Position numbers and translations under genes: made by a program
Assembly (NCBI GenBank): GCA_011525685.1
Contig: WYBW01000022.1
Location: 186,001-250,000 of the forward strand
DNA from: Verrucomicrobiia bacterium
Lineage (GTDB): Bacteria > Verrucomicrobiota > Verrucomicrobiia > Limisphaerales > JADLHS01
DNA: 64,000 nt
Direction of reading: 5' to 3'
Part shown: positions 45,341 through 54,089 of the stretch, one piece after another
Position numbering within the stretch: position 1 is the first letter of the stretch
Layout: each line of letters opens with the position of its first letter
The notes under the pieces: generated by a model
The model's database searches: none
The model's input: the letters and a program-made list of their open reading frames with translations, nothing else
What the model was told of the DNA's origin: nothing

Positions 45341-45988
45341 TTACTTGGCTTCCGGGGACAGCGCCTTCTCCATTTTTCCCATTTCCTTGAGGGCGGATTG
45401 AACGGCCTTGTCCACGTATTGATGATTCCAATTGGCGCTCTTGACCGTGCTCTTGATCGCCTTCACGCCACCGGCCGTCACGTCTGTGGCGAGGGCCTTC
45501 TGGATGTCCGACAAATCCGAGAGGAACGGAGCGAACTTCTCGCCCGCGAGCTTGAGCGATGCCTCCACCTTGTCATAGCTCTTCTGAACGGCGTTCAACC
45601 GCTTCTGCGCATTCTTTCGCAATGACTCGTTGGCAATGCCGTTGACCGTGGTTTGCCAGTCCTGGAAATACTTCCGGCCATCGCCGCCCATCCATTGGAC
45701 CCGCGTGCGCGTCCAGGCAGCGGCGGATTCCGTCCGCGCGACTTCCGAGCTGTAGGCGTTGTAGGCGGGACGGAGGTCCCCCTTCTTCTGTGCGGTAAGG
45801 GCATTCAGCGCGCTCAACGTGGCCTTGAGCTGCTCGGAGGTCCGGGTCGTTTCGACCTGGGCGTCTTTGATGCTGCGGGCGAGTTGTTCCTGGCTGGCCT
45901 GGGTAGCCGAAGCCAACAGGGTTGCCAGACCGAGAGTAAACAGGATTTTCTTTTTCATAGGTGGTGGTGGTGGTGGTGGTGGTGTCAT
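45341..45988 (-). CDS. DUF2959-like exported protein with poly-proline leader
   Basis: ATG 45988 has a good ribosome site (GGAGAAACA just upstream), but it places a run of eight prolines, coded by a CCA-type microsatellite at 45959-45982, before a normal signal peptide start (MKKKILFTLGLATLLASATQA from ATG 45958). Either start could be used. The mature part is a long helical protein with KSYDKVEASLKLAGEKFAPF and resembles DUF2959. It is probably periplasmic, with unknown function. Confidence 0.6.
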   Translation of the reverse strand: MTPPPPPPPPMKKKILFTLGLATLLASATQASQEQLARSIKDAQVETTRTSEQLKATLSALNALTAQKKGDLRPAYNAYSSEVARTESAAAWTRTRVQWMGGDGRKYFQDWQTTVNGIANESLRKNAQKRLNAVQKSYDKVEASLKLAGEKFAPFLSDLSDIQKALATDVTAGGVKAIKSTVKSANWNHQYVDKAVQSALKEMGKMEKALSPEAK

Positions 45989-46014
45989 TGTTTCTCCGAT
46001 ACGAAATTCCCTCG

Positions 46015-46407
46015 TCAAGACGGCGACTGGTCCTTGGCAGTGGGATTGGCAGCCGCGATGGCGGCAAGCAGGGCCTCCCGATCAACCGGCTTCTTCAGAT
46101 AGGCGGAAGCGCCCAGCGAGCGCACCCGATCCGCAGTCCCAGGTTCATCATGGGCGGTGAGGACGACGACCGGCACAGGGATGTGCCGGGAGCGGAAAGT
46201 CTCCAATACGTCGAAGCCGTTGATCCCCGGCATGTGCAAATCCAGTAACAGGCAATCCAGCGGATGTGAACTTAGCGCGGCGAGGAGATCCTCCCCGCAG
46301 GCGTATTCCTCGACCTGGAAGCCGCGGCTGGTGAGCAAGCGGCGAAGCGCCTTGCGCATCTCCGGCTCGTCATCCAGCACGGCAACCACTGGTGCGGCTG
46401 TGAACAT
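46015..46407 (-). CDS. Stand-alone response-regulator receiver
   Basis: This 130-residue CheY-like protein has the acidic pocket DDEP near residue 12-15, phosphoacceptor Asp in LLLDLHMPG, Thr in VLTAHDE and Lys in YLKKPVD. There is no output domain. It is closest to the FixJ-type receivers and lies in the same block as a FixJ regulator (46766) and a PAS histidine kinase (47802), which may phosphorylate it. Confidence 0.9.
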   Translation of the reverse strand: MFTAAPVVAVLDDEPEMRKALRRLLTSRGFQVEEYACGEDLLAALSSHPLDCLLLDLHMPGINGFDVLETFRSRHIPVPVVVLTAHDEPGTADRVRSLGASAYLKKPVDREALLAAIAAANPTAKDQSPS

Positions 46408-46765
46408 CGGAGAGAGCCTAGGGCAGATCGGCGAAGCGCCGCTACTAGACCTTGGTTAAGTGCCAGAAGGTGGCCAGCCCGTAAATTCCACAGCTACCCG
46501 GCCCGCAAACGAGCGGCTCTCATTAACACCCGCTTCAGCGGGGTGTAAGCGAGGGTGGCGGACTCGAAACCGTTTTAACGGTTTCGACGAACTGGGGAAA
46601 ACCGTTCAAACGGTTTTCACTTTATCCGGCCCACTTCACCGTGCTAAAGCGCGATGCTGATGAGATGGGCTGTGAAATATCCGGACTTGGGAACAGCGGC
46701 GAGGATTCAGTGATCAGTGATCAGGGAACTTGAGCCAGCTCGCAAAAACCAACTGCGATAAAAAA
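46408..46765. repeat. Cluster of palindromes between response-regulator genes
   Basis: No gene is seen in these 358 bases. Two perfect palindromes with 10-bp arms stand at 46565-46586 and 46597-46618 with nearly the same core (AAACCGTT and AACGGTTT), 32 bases centre to centre. A hairpin of a different type (CACCCGCTTCAGCGGGGTG) sits near 46529-46547. The 46710-46727 stretch repeats CAGTGATCAGTGATCAG. These may be repeats or paired operators. Confidence 0.65.
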
Positions 46766-47419
46766 TCACTGCTTGCTACTTAGGGTCTTCCCCACGCCGA
46801 GTCGCTCGGCGGCGCGCACCAGATCGGCGAGCGATTCGACGCCCATTTTCTGCATGACATGCGCGCGGTGCAGCTTGATGTTCTGTTCCCCCGTACCGAG
46901 GTCGGCCGCAATCTGTTTGTTGAGTTGCCCGGCAACCACGTGCTCCATCACTTCACGCTCGCGCGGCGTGAGGGAGGCCAGTCGGGCGGCGAGCCCTGCG
47001 GTTTCCGCGATCTGCTGCCGCCGGGTTTCGGCCATCTGCAAGGCAGCGCGCACGGCCGGGATCAGCTTGGCCGCATCCACCGGCTTGGTGAGAAAATCCG
47101 TCGCCCCAGCCTTGATTGCGCGCACGCTCATGGGGATGTCGCCATGACCAGTGAGGAAGATGATGGGTATGAGGATGCCCTGATGCGTGAGGCGGCGCTG
47201 CAACTCCAGGCCATCCAGTTCCGGCATGGCGACATCCAGCACGAGGCAGGCTTTGTCCTCCGGACGATAGGCTTCAAGAAACACACTGACCGAGGTGAAC
47301 CCGCGAACGTCGAATCGCTTGGCGCGCAACAAACGCGTGAGCGCCTTCACCATCTCCGGCTCATCGTCGAGCAGGTAAACAGTGCCCGGTGGCGAGTGGC
47401 GAGTGGCGGGTGGCATCAT
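46766..47419 (-). CDS. FixJ/NarL-type response regulator
   Basis: ATG 47419 (or 47416) is chosen; the frame extends upstream into the next gene. The 217-residue product has a receiver (YLLDDEPEMVKAL, LVLDVAMPELDG with the phospho-Asp, FLTGHGDIPMSV, TKPVD) and a C-terminal LuxR HTH (LTPREREVMEHVVAGQLNKQIA). It is a transcription regulator, likely paired with the PAS/GAF kinase at 47802. It overlaps the four-helix-bundle gene upstream by four bases. Confidence 0.93.
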   Translation of the reverse strand: MMPPATRHSPPGTVYLLDDEPEMVKALTRLLRAKRFDVRGFTSVSVFLEAYRPEDKACLVLDVAMPELDGLELQRRLTHQGILIPIIFLTGHGDIPMSVRAIKAGATDFLTKPVDAAKLIPAVRAALQMAETRRQQIAETAGLAARLASLTPREREVMEHVVAGQLNKQIAADLGTGEQNIKLHRAHVMQKMGVESLADLVRAAERLGVGKTLSSKQ

Positions 47420-47772
47420 TGTCGCGTGAGTCTTGTGATTGTCGCGCTGAGGATGCGGTTGACTTCGTCGGCCAGCGCAACTCGGTGCTCCACGATTTCG
47501 AGTGGCATCCAGTGACGCAGCCACCGGTAACATCCCTGGGTTTCTCTCAAGGATCCCCTGGCGATAATCAGGAAGCGGCGATATTCGACTGTGGATTCAC
47601 GACCATAGCCTTCTTCTATGTTTGAACACACTGAGTCCGCACACGCCAATTGCTGGCTGACGAGGCGCTCCAATTTACGGTCGGAAAGGAACTGGTTGAC
47701 GTCATCAACCATCCGGTCGAACAACTCCAGCGCCTTCTGATACGCTCCAAACTGTTCAAGATTGCCGCTCAT
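47416..47772 (-). CDS. Four-helix-bundle protein (23S rRNA intervening-sequence type)
   Basis: This 118-residue protein carries family marks AYQKALELFDRMVDDVNQF, SVCSNIEEGYGRES and FLIIARGSLRE. This is the S23/IVP family, first seen inside 23S rRNA insertions but also found as free genes. Function is unknown; it forms oligomeric four-helix bundles. It overlaps the FixJ gene by four bases and sits 29 bases after the kinase, so it may belong to the signalling operon here rather than to any rRNA. Confidence 0.88.
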   Translation of the reverse strand: MSGNLEQFGAYQKALELFDRMVDDVNQFLSDRKLERLVSQQLACADSVCSNIEEGYGRESTVEYRRFLIIARGSLRETQGCYRWLRHWMPLEIVEHRVALADEVNRILSATITRLTRQ

Positions 47773-47801
47773 AAAAGGTAATAGAGGCCAGTGGCAGATG
47801 G

Positions 47802-49928
47802 CTAGGAGTGGGGCGATTGAAGTTTAGGACGCGGCTGATCTGGTCCGCCACTTGCCACTGGCCCCTCGCCACTTGCCACCTCCAGGACGGGCAGTTCGAA
47901 GTGGAAAACGGCGCCGCGCTCGGGGTGCGGCTCTGCCCAAAGACGGCCTTGGTGCGCGGCCATGATGGATCGGCAGATGGGCAGTCCCAGTCCCAGCCCG
48001 TGTGGCTTGGTGGTGTAGAACGGCTGGAAGAGGTGTTCCGGGGCGGTCGCCAAGCCGTCGCCCTCGTCCCGCACGGAAGCACGCACCAAGCCTTCGTGCC
48101 AAGTCGTCACGAGATGCAGCCGGCGTGCGCCGGGTGCGTTGCTGGCCATCGCGTCAGCCGCGTTGATGATCAGGTTGAGCACGAGTTGCTGGAGTTGCAC
48201 GCGATCACCCAAGACCGGTGGTAAATCGGGTGCCAGTTCACGAACCACCGTGACGCCCCGTCCGATGAGGTCGGCCTGAATGAGAAGCAACACCTCCTCA
48301 ATGACTTGGTTGAGCGCGAGCGGTTGCAGGGATACTTGGCCACGCTTGAGCATGGCGCGCAGTCGCTCGATGACTTCCCCCGCGCGGCGGTCCGCCGCGA
48401 CGATGTCCGTGAGGATGGCCTGCACCTCGGCGACATCCGGCGGTTCCTGCGCCAGCAGTTCCTGGGCGGCTTGGGCGTTGCTGAGAATGATGCCGAGCGG
48501 CTGGTTCAACTCATGCGCCAGCGAACCGGAAAGCGCGCCCACGGTGTTCACGCGCGTCAAGTGGGTCAGGTTGCTCCGCAATTCCTGGGCTTCCAGCTCC
48601 GCCTGTTTTTGTTGAGTGATATCGCGAATCACCCCAAAGGTGCGAATCCCACCTCCGCCAGCAGGGCGACTGGCGGCGCGGGCTGAGTGGTGAAGCCACC
48701 TTTGCCCCTTTGTCGGATGCACGTAGCGATACTCGACGGCGATCTGGTCCAATTCGCCGCCGTGCAACCTCTGACGTTCCTGCGAAATGAGGGGAAAGTC
48801 GTCAGCATGGACGTGTTTCGACCAGAACTCGACCGCCTGGAAATTCCGGGCCACTTCCGCGGGAATGCCGCAGATTTCCCGAAACCGGTCATCCACGAAG
48901 GAGGTCCGCCCGGCATAATCAACTTCGTAATACCCGAGGCCGGCCAGCTCAGTTCCCGCCGCCAGGCGCGCCTCGCTTGCCCGCAGCGCTTCTTCGGTCC
49001 GCTTGCGTTCCGTGATATCAATCGCCGCGCCGAGCATCCGGGCCGGTTTTCCATCCGCCTCGGGGAAACCGCGGCCCTGGGACACAATCCAGCGCTGCGA
49101 GCCGTCTGGCAACACCGCGCGGAATTCTCCCGCGTAATCCTTTCGGTTCGCCACCGCGCGCCGCACCTCTCGCTCCACCGTCTCGCGGTCGGCGGGATGG
49201 ATTCTCTGGATCACCTTTTCAAAACTGATGTCCTCACCGGATCCGAACCCGAACAGGCGCAGCCACCTTTCCGAGCCCCAGACCTGGTTGCGATTAATAC
49301 TCCACACCCAAACGCCCAACTCCGCCGCCTCGGCCGCCAGCGTCATCCGCTCCTCACTTTCGCGTAAAGCCTGGTCCGCGCGCTTCCGCGCCAGCGCGTT
49401 GGTGAAGACCTGGGCGACCAGTTGCAGCCGCTTCACCAGCAGGTCCGGCCAATCGCGTTCCGCCCGCGTCGTATTGAGGCCCAGGATGCCAATGGGCGGC
49501 TCCCCTCCCACCCGAAGCGGGAGACACAGATTTGATTTGACGCCCAATCGGCGGCAGTTTTCCCGGTCAATGGAAGCCTCCGCCGGCATCTGCTCCAATG
49601 AGGAAATGGGCACGATGCGCCCCTCGATCATGAGCTGGCGGAACCAGGGAAAATCGGTGTCGCGCAACGGCATGGCCGGTTGCGGACCGTCTTGGGCGCT
49701 ATAGTAATGGGTGAGCGTGAAACTACCCGGTGGCCCGGCCGACCACTGCCAGATCGCGGATATGTCGAGGTTCAGCGCCTTGCAGATGTGGCCTTCGGCC
49801 TCCATGATCTCACGGTCCACCTGGCCGGCGGGGAGGTTGACAAATTTCGATGAGAGATCAGCGATCAGCGTCTCGAAGCGCAGGCGCTCCTCGAGTTCCG
49901 CACGTTGGCTGGCGATTACCGAAATCAT
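47802..49928 (-). CDS. GAF/PAS-PAS sensor histidine kinase
   Basis: ATG 49928 gives 708 residues; the upstream frame runs toward the DUF3307 gene. A GAF domain covers about 20-175 and two PAS/PAC domains about 190-315 and 325-445 (SEERMTLAAEAAELGVWVWS and ASEARLAAGTELAGLGYYEV). The HisKA helix has phospho-His in SLAHELNQPLG, and HATPase covers about 570-690 with LILNIINAADA-like N-box and GLGLGLPIC. There is no membrane segment, so it senses a cytoplasmic cue (redox, light or gas by family analogy). Confidence 0.92.
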   Translation of the reverse strand: MISVIASQRAELEERLRFETLIADLSSKFVNLPAGQVDREIMEAEGHICKALNLDISAIWQWSAGPPGSFTLTHYYSAQDGPQPAMPLRDTDFPWFRQLMIEGRIVPISSLEQMPAEASIDRENCRRLGVKSNLCLPLRVGGEPPIGILGLNTTRAERDWPDLLVKRLQLVAQVFTNALARKRADQALRESEERMTLAAEAAELGVWVWSINRNQVWGSERWLRLFGFGSGEDISFEKVIQRIHPADRETVEREVRRAVANRKDYAGEFRAVLPDGSQRWIVSQGRGFPEADGKPARMLGAAIDITERKRTEEALRASEARLAAGTELAGLGYYEVDYAGRTSFVDDRFREICGIPAEVARNFQAVEFWSKHVHADDFPLISQERQRLHGGELDQIAVEYRYVHPTKGQRWLHHSARAASRPAGGGGIRTFGVIRDITQQKQAELEAQELRSNLTHLTRVNTVGALSGSLAHELNQPLGIILSNAQAAQELLAQEPPDVAEVQAILTDIVAADRRAGEVIERLRAMLKRGQVSLQPLALNQVIEEVLLLIQADLIGRGVTVVRELAPDLPPVLGDRVQLQQLVLNLIINAADAMASNAPGARRLHLVTTWHEGLVRASVRDEGDGLATAPEHLFQPFYTTKPHGLGLGLPICRSIMAAHQGRLWAEPHPERGAVFHFELPVLEVASGEGPVASGGPDQPRPKLQSPHS

Positions 49929-49957
49929 TGTCCGACGAAACCGTTCCGATAATAGCC

Positions 49958-50299
49958 TCAAACCCTGACCAGCGCCACCCAAGCGGCGATGCTCACGATG
50001 TGCAAGGTCTGATCAAGCCAGATGGCGATTGAGGTGGCTTCCGGTGCTTTGCCGCTTTTTTTGAAGACGCGAATCCACCAGTCCACCGGCCAGCGTGTGT
50101 CTATCAGGAGATGGACGAAACCCAAGACCAGTCCGGCCTGCCAGCCCAGCGCCACCCCGAGACACACTCCATGAATGCCGGCATGAACCCACCCGGCAGG
50201 ATGCCGCAGGTTCGTTTTGTTCAACGCCATCCAATCGTTCTGCAAAATCCAGTCCGCGACCAGATGCGCCACCAGACCTTTCTCGAACGGAGTCAGCAC
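49958..50299 (-). CDS. DUF3307 membrane protein
   Basis: This 113-residue protein has the DUF3307 signature LVAHLVADWILQNDWMA (9-25), a conserved HPAGWVHAGIHG and HLLIDTRWPVDWW. Three to four hydrophobic segments make it an inner-membrane protein of unknown function. It is placed between the kinase and the cNMP/GAF gene on the same strand with short gaps. Confidence 0.88.
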   Translation of the reverse strand: MLTPFEKGLVAHLVADWILQNDWMALNKTNLRHPAGWVHAGIHGVCLGVALGWQAGLVLGFVHLLIDTRWPVDWWIRVFKKSGKAPEATSIAIWLDQTLHIVSIAAWVALVRV

Positions 50300-50303
50300 G
50301 GTA

Positions 50304-51260
50304 TTAGAACCGGACGAATTGTCGGGAGTGACGCGACCGCGCCTGTTCCTCTTCGCGGTGACGGGCGTTGAGGATGGCTTGCGCGGCCTGGCGGGCCACG
50401 CCCCGGACCAGATGGAGTGAGTTCAGGTCGAAATGATCGCGTTCGTGATCGCCCAGCACAATCAACCCCAGAAACTGGTCCTCGATGGTAATGGGCGACA
50501 CGAGAAGCGATGCCGTCTCGAACCCGAGTCGTGCGCAAGCCTTGAACTTATCATGGTCGTCGAAGTTCGCGACGAGCAGATCATTTGGGTTTTGCTGGAC
50601 TGGCCCGAGAAAGCCTTGAGCATTGGCCACGGCTTCCAGTTGGGTTACGCTCAGGGTCAGATTCAACTGGGCACGAACTTCAAGCTGGTCGGAGAACTGG
50701 GAACGCAGCAGCAACAAGCCCCAGTCCGCCGTGGTGGCCGCCGCGAGCTGCTGCAAAATTACATTCAACAACGTGGGGAGTTCGCGCGATTCGCCAATGG
50801 CTTTGCCGACTTCATCGTAAACCACGAGCTGCGTGCTCAACCGCCGGATGCGATCGCTCGAGGTGCGGATCATGGCAAAGAGCACATTCATTCCGACGGC
50901 GCTGCCCCCGGCCTGCAATTGATCGAACGCCGCCTTGGACAATCGGAGGAGGCGCGCGCCGCCACTGGCCACCGCCGAGGCCGACCGCGGTTTCTGGTCA
51001 AGCAGCGCCATCTCGCCAAAGTAATCGCCCGCTTCGAGCACGGTCAGCACTTTCTGCGCGGTGGCCGCGGTTTGGGCGCGCTTCTCGATCCGCACACCGC
51101 CTTCCATGATGAAATACATGCTGTCGCCCGGTTCTTCCTCGGCGAAGACGGTCTGGCCATCGGCGTAGCGGCGTTCCTCCAAAACCGCCGCCAACCGGCC
51201 CAGCGCCTCGCGGTCCATGTCCCGCAGCACGGCGATGCATTTGAGCTCTTCAGGATTCAT
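50304..51260 (-). CDS. cNMP-binding + GAF domain protein
   Basis: This 318-residue protein has a cNMP-binding domain at about 10-125 (FAEEEPGDSMYFIMEGGVRI, FGEMALLDQKPRSASA with the phosphate-binding RS) and a GAF domain at about 150-300. It lacks an HTH and a catalytic domain, so it is likely an adaptor that reads cAMP or cGMP plus a second ligand. It is transcribed after two pilT genes and a cyclase-bearing chemosensory protein, which suggests it responds to that cyclase. Confidence 0.88.
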   Translation of the reverse strand: MNPEELKCIAVLRDMDREALGRLAAVLEERRYADGQTVFAEEEPGDSMYFIMEGGVRIEKRAQTAATAQKVLTVLEAGDYFGEMALLDQKPRSASAVASGGARLLRLSKAAFDQLQAGGSAVGMNVLFAMIRTSSDRIRRLSTQLVVYDEVGKAIGESRELPTLLNVILQQLAAATTADWGLLLLRSQFSDQLEVRAQLNLTLSVTQLEAVANAQGFLGPVQQNPNDLLVANFDDHDKFKACARLGFETASLLVSPITIEDQFLGLIVLGDHERDHFDLNSLHLVRGVARQAAQAILNARHREEEQARSRHSRQFVRF

Positions 51261-51281
51261 TCGGTCTCCGGGCTGACGAGG

Positions 51282-52361
51282 TTAAAGCACCTTGTATTGC
51301 TGGCGAGGCGTGATCATGGGGCGAAGCTCCTGCGGATGGTTCGCCTTGCTCAACGCATCTTCGTCGGTGACCAATCCGGCCGCGTGCAGTTCGGCCAGCG
51401 ATTTTTCCATCGTACACATGCCCAGGTTGGCCCCGGTTTGAATCGCCGAGTAAATCTGATGCGTCTTGCCCTCGCGGATGAGCGCCGAGATGGCGGGCGT
51501 CACCACCATGATCTCTCGGGCCGCTACCCTTCCCTGCCCGTCCGCCCGGGGCAAAAGGACCTGTGACACGACACCCTTCAACGTCGCGGCCAGCATCACC
51601 CGGATCTGCTCCTGTTGATAAGGCGGAAAGACGTCAATGATCCGGTCCACCGTCGAAGCCGCGTCCTGGGTGTGGAGTGTCGAAAGCACCAGATGGCCCG
51701 TCTCGGCCAACGTGAGGGCGGCGGCGATGGTTTCCAGGTCGCGCATTTCGCCGACCAGAATCACGTTCGGATCTTCGCGCAGCACGGCCTTCAACGCGCG
51801 CGGAAACGAGTAGGTATCTGAACCGAGCTCGCGCTGGTTGATGGTCGAGCGGATGTGCGGATGCAGGAATTCGATCGGGTCCTCGATGGTGATGATGTGT
51901 CCGTCTCGATGCTGATTGACCAGGTTGATCATCGCGGCCAGGGTCGTGGACTTGCCGCAGCCGGTGGGGCCCGTCACCAGCACCAAGCCGCGCGGCAGCA
52001 TCGCGAGTTGCTGAACGGTATCATTGAGTCCCAGTTCTTCGCAGGAGGGAATGTTCTCGCCAATGGTCCGGAACACGCCGGAAACGCAGCCGCGTTGCAT
52101 GAAGACGTTGACGCGGAACCGCGACACACCAGGGATGCCGATGGAAAAGTCCAGTTCGTGTTCCTCCTCGAACTTGGCCTTCTGATCGTCGGTGAGAATG
52201 CTGTACATAAGCGCCTTGGTGTCATCGGGCGTCAACTCGGTGTCAATTCCGCTGGGAATCAGCTTGCCGCTGATGCGCACCATCGGCGGGCGCATGGCGG
52301 TCAGGTGCAAGTCCGAAGCGCCGTGCTCGACGGCATGTTTGAGAAGATCGGCGAGGTCCAT
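51282..52361 (-). CDS. pilT: Twitching motility ATPase PilT/PilU, first copy
   Basis: This 359-residue hexameric retraction ATPase has Walker A GPTGCGKST (about 132-140), the Asp box LREDPNVILVGEMRDLET and the His box TGHLVLSTLHTQDA, all typical for PilT. The C-terminal ending differs from the AIRNLIRE motif region of PilT proper, so it could be a PilU. It powers type IV pilus retraction at the inner membrane. A second copy is encoded 278 bases upstream. Confidence 0.95.
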   Translation of the reverse strand: MDLADLLKHAVEHGASDLHLTAMRPPMVRISGKLIPSGIDTELTPDDTKALMYSILTDDQKAKFEEEHELDFSIGIPGVSRFRVNVFMQRGCVSGVFRTIGENIPSCEELGLNDTVQQLAMLPRGLVLVTGPTGCGKSTTLAAMINLVNQHRDGHIITIEDPIEFLHPHIRSTINQRELGSDTYSFPRALKAVLREDPNVILVGEMRDLETIAAALTLAETGHLVLSTLHTQDAASTVDRIIDVFPPYQQEQIRVMLAATLKGVVSQVLLPRADGQGRVAAREIMVVTPAISALIREGKTHQIYSAIQTGANLGMCTMEKSLAELHAAGLVTDEDALSKANHPQELRPMITPRQQYKVL

Positions 52362-52639
52362 GTTAGTGCTGGTTGGTTTGCTTCCAAGTCAAGTAACGGT
52401 CATTGCGGTACGGCGATTCATCAAAAATGATTCGGGTGTAGGGCAGGACCGGCAATCAGGCTGTAGCGCAGATTTCCAATCTGCCGTATCGCCGACTTCC
52501 AGTCGGCTGGCCGTTGGCAAACTCTGAATCGCCAGGAGACGGGTGCGGCTGCGGATTGGAAATCCGCGATACAGCAGGTTGGAAACCTGCGCTACGAGGG
52601 CGTTCGCCGTCCCTACCTGCCCCATTATCAATACGCGGT
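52362..52639. repeat. Paired hairpin repeats between the two pilT genes
   Basis: Four 17-nt hairpins with 7-bp arms and three-base loops lie at 52468-52484, 52491-52507 (loop TCC), 52551-52567 and 52574-52590 (loop GGA). The blocks 52463-52490 and 52568-52595 are inverted copies of each other, differing mainly by paired changes within the hairpin stem. This is a REP-like composite repeat, not a promoter. Confidence 0.8.
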
Positions 52640-53743
52640 TCATGCCATTGCGGAGGTGCCCGAATAAATTCCCTTGAGGTTCATTTTCAGTTCGTCCGGC
52701 TTCGGCGAGAAACGAATCGCCTCAGCCTCTTCCACCTTGCCGGCTTTGACCAGGTCCACCAGCGCTTGATTGAACGTCTGCATGCCGTCCTGTCGAGACG
52801 ATTGAATCGCTGCTGGAATCTTCGTGGTGTCACCCTCCAGGATGAGCTTCTTGATCCGCGGACTATTGATCAGAATCTCCAGGGCCGCCGTCCGCCCGCC
52901 ACCGGCCCGGGGCAGGAGTTTCTGACAAATGATCGCGCGCAGTCCCAGTGACAACTGCATCCGCACCTGGCCGATGCGATCGGTGGGAAACAGGTTGATC
53001 AGCCGCTCCAACGATTCGGGCGCGTCCTGAGTGTGCAACGTGCCGAACACGAGGTGTCCGGTTTCCGCTGCCGTCAACGCCACGGACGCCGATTCCGCAT
53101 CGCGCATTTCGCCAATCAGGATCACGTCTGGATCCTGCCGGAGCACATGCTTTAGCGCGGAGGCGAAGGTGGTTGAGTCCACCGAAATTTCCCGCTGGTT
53201 GATGAGAGCCAGTTTGTTCTCATGCACGAACTCGACGGGATCCTCCAACGTCATGATGTGGCAGGCCTGGGTCGCGTTGATGTGGTCAATCAGCGCGGCC
53301 AGCGTAGTGGACTTGCCGCTGCCCGTGGCGCCGGTCACGAGCACGAGCCCGTCGTTTGCTGCCGCGATGGTCTTCAGCACCTCCGGCAATTCGAGTTGCG
53401 CGATCGTGGGAATCTTCGTTCCGATCGTCCGCAGCACCATGCCCGGCCGATTTCGTTGGTAGAAAAGATTGACGCGAAAACGGCCAAGCTCGGGGATGGC
53501 AATAGCCGCATCGCAGTCCTTGGTGGCTTGGAACTCCTGCATTTTCTCGTCGCTGCCCAGCGCCTCGCGGGCCAGGCGCAGCACGTCGTTTTCGGTCAAG
53601 GCGGGCATTTCAAACCGGCCAAGCTCGCCGTTGATGCGACCGATGGGGACCTCGCCGGTCTGGATGTGGAGATCGGATCCCTTGTTTTCGAGTAGCACGC
53701 CGAGAAGATGGGCCAGGGTGGGCGACTCTTGGTTCTCTTGCAC
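52640..53743 (-). CDS. pilT: Twitching motility ATPase PilT, second copy
   Basis: This 367-residue protein is a full PilT-type ATPase: GATGSGKST Walker A (about 135-143), LRQDPDVILIGEMRDAES and TGHLVFGTLHTQDAP. It is about as long as the other copy but clearly diverged in sequence. Two retraction motors beside a chemosensory cluster fit a twitching-motility tactic system like Pil-Chp. It ends 278 bases before the first copy on the strand. Confidence 0.95.
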   Translation of the reverse strand: MQENQESPTLAHLLGVLLENKGSDLHIQTGEVPIGRINGELGRFEMPALTENDVLRLAREALGSDEKMQEFQATKDCDAAIAIPELGRFRVNLFYQRNRPGMVLRTIGTKIPTIAQLELPEVLKTIAAANDGLVLVTGATGSGKSTTLAALIDHINATQACHIMTLEDPVEFVHENKLALINQREISVDSTTFASALKHVLRQDPDVILIGEMRDAESASVALTAAETGHLVFGTLHTQDAPESLERLINLFPTDRIGQVRMQLSLGLRAIICQKLLPRAGGGRTAALEILINSPRIKKLILEGDTTKIPAAIQSSRQDGMQTFNQALVDLVKAGKVEEAEAIRFSPKPDELKMNLKGIYSGTSAMA

Positions 53744-54089
53744 AAGTCCTTTCTTAGTCCCGACGTTCTTGGTTGTCGAGGCTGATTGTCAATCTATAGA
53801 AACCAGATATTGTTCGGCGAGCCTGCCCCAATGGGGCTGTGTCATCCAGCCCAGGGTTGGCGCAACGCGACTACCCTGGGAACATGAATCAAAATCATCA
53901 TCAACCCTGAATGGGTTGCATCGGTTTGGCGAAACGGTGCTGCAACCCCGTTGGGGTTGTGGGAAAATTGAACACCTGACCCAGGGTAGCTCGTGCCTCG
54001 CAACCCTGGGCTGCGGGCTGGAATCCCGTTGGGATTCTGGGAATATGGATTTCATGCAGCGAGGAGGTGGGGGTGTATGGACTCGAAGA
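53744..54089. repeat. Structured palindromic repeat element, copy A (53823-54037)
   Basis: No gene is seen. About 215 bases are built of hairpins: GCCCC/GGGGC at 53825-53837, CCCAGGGT...ACCCTGGG at 53850-53880, CAACCCTGAATGGGTTG at 53902-53918, CAACCCCGTTGGGGTTG at 53943-53959, CCCAGGGT...CAACCCTGGG at 53980-54010 and GAATCCCGTTGGGATTC at 54021-54037. The order and spacing match copy B at 60199-60412. Confidence 0.8.
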
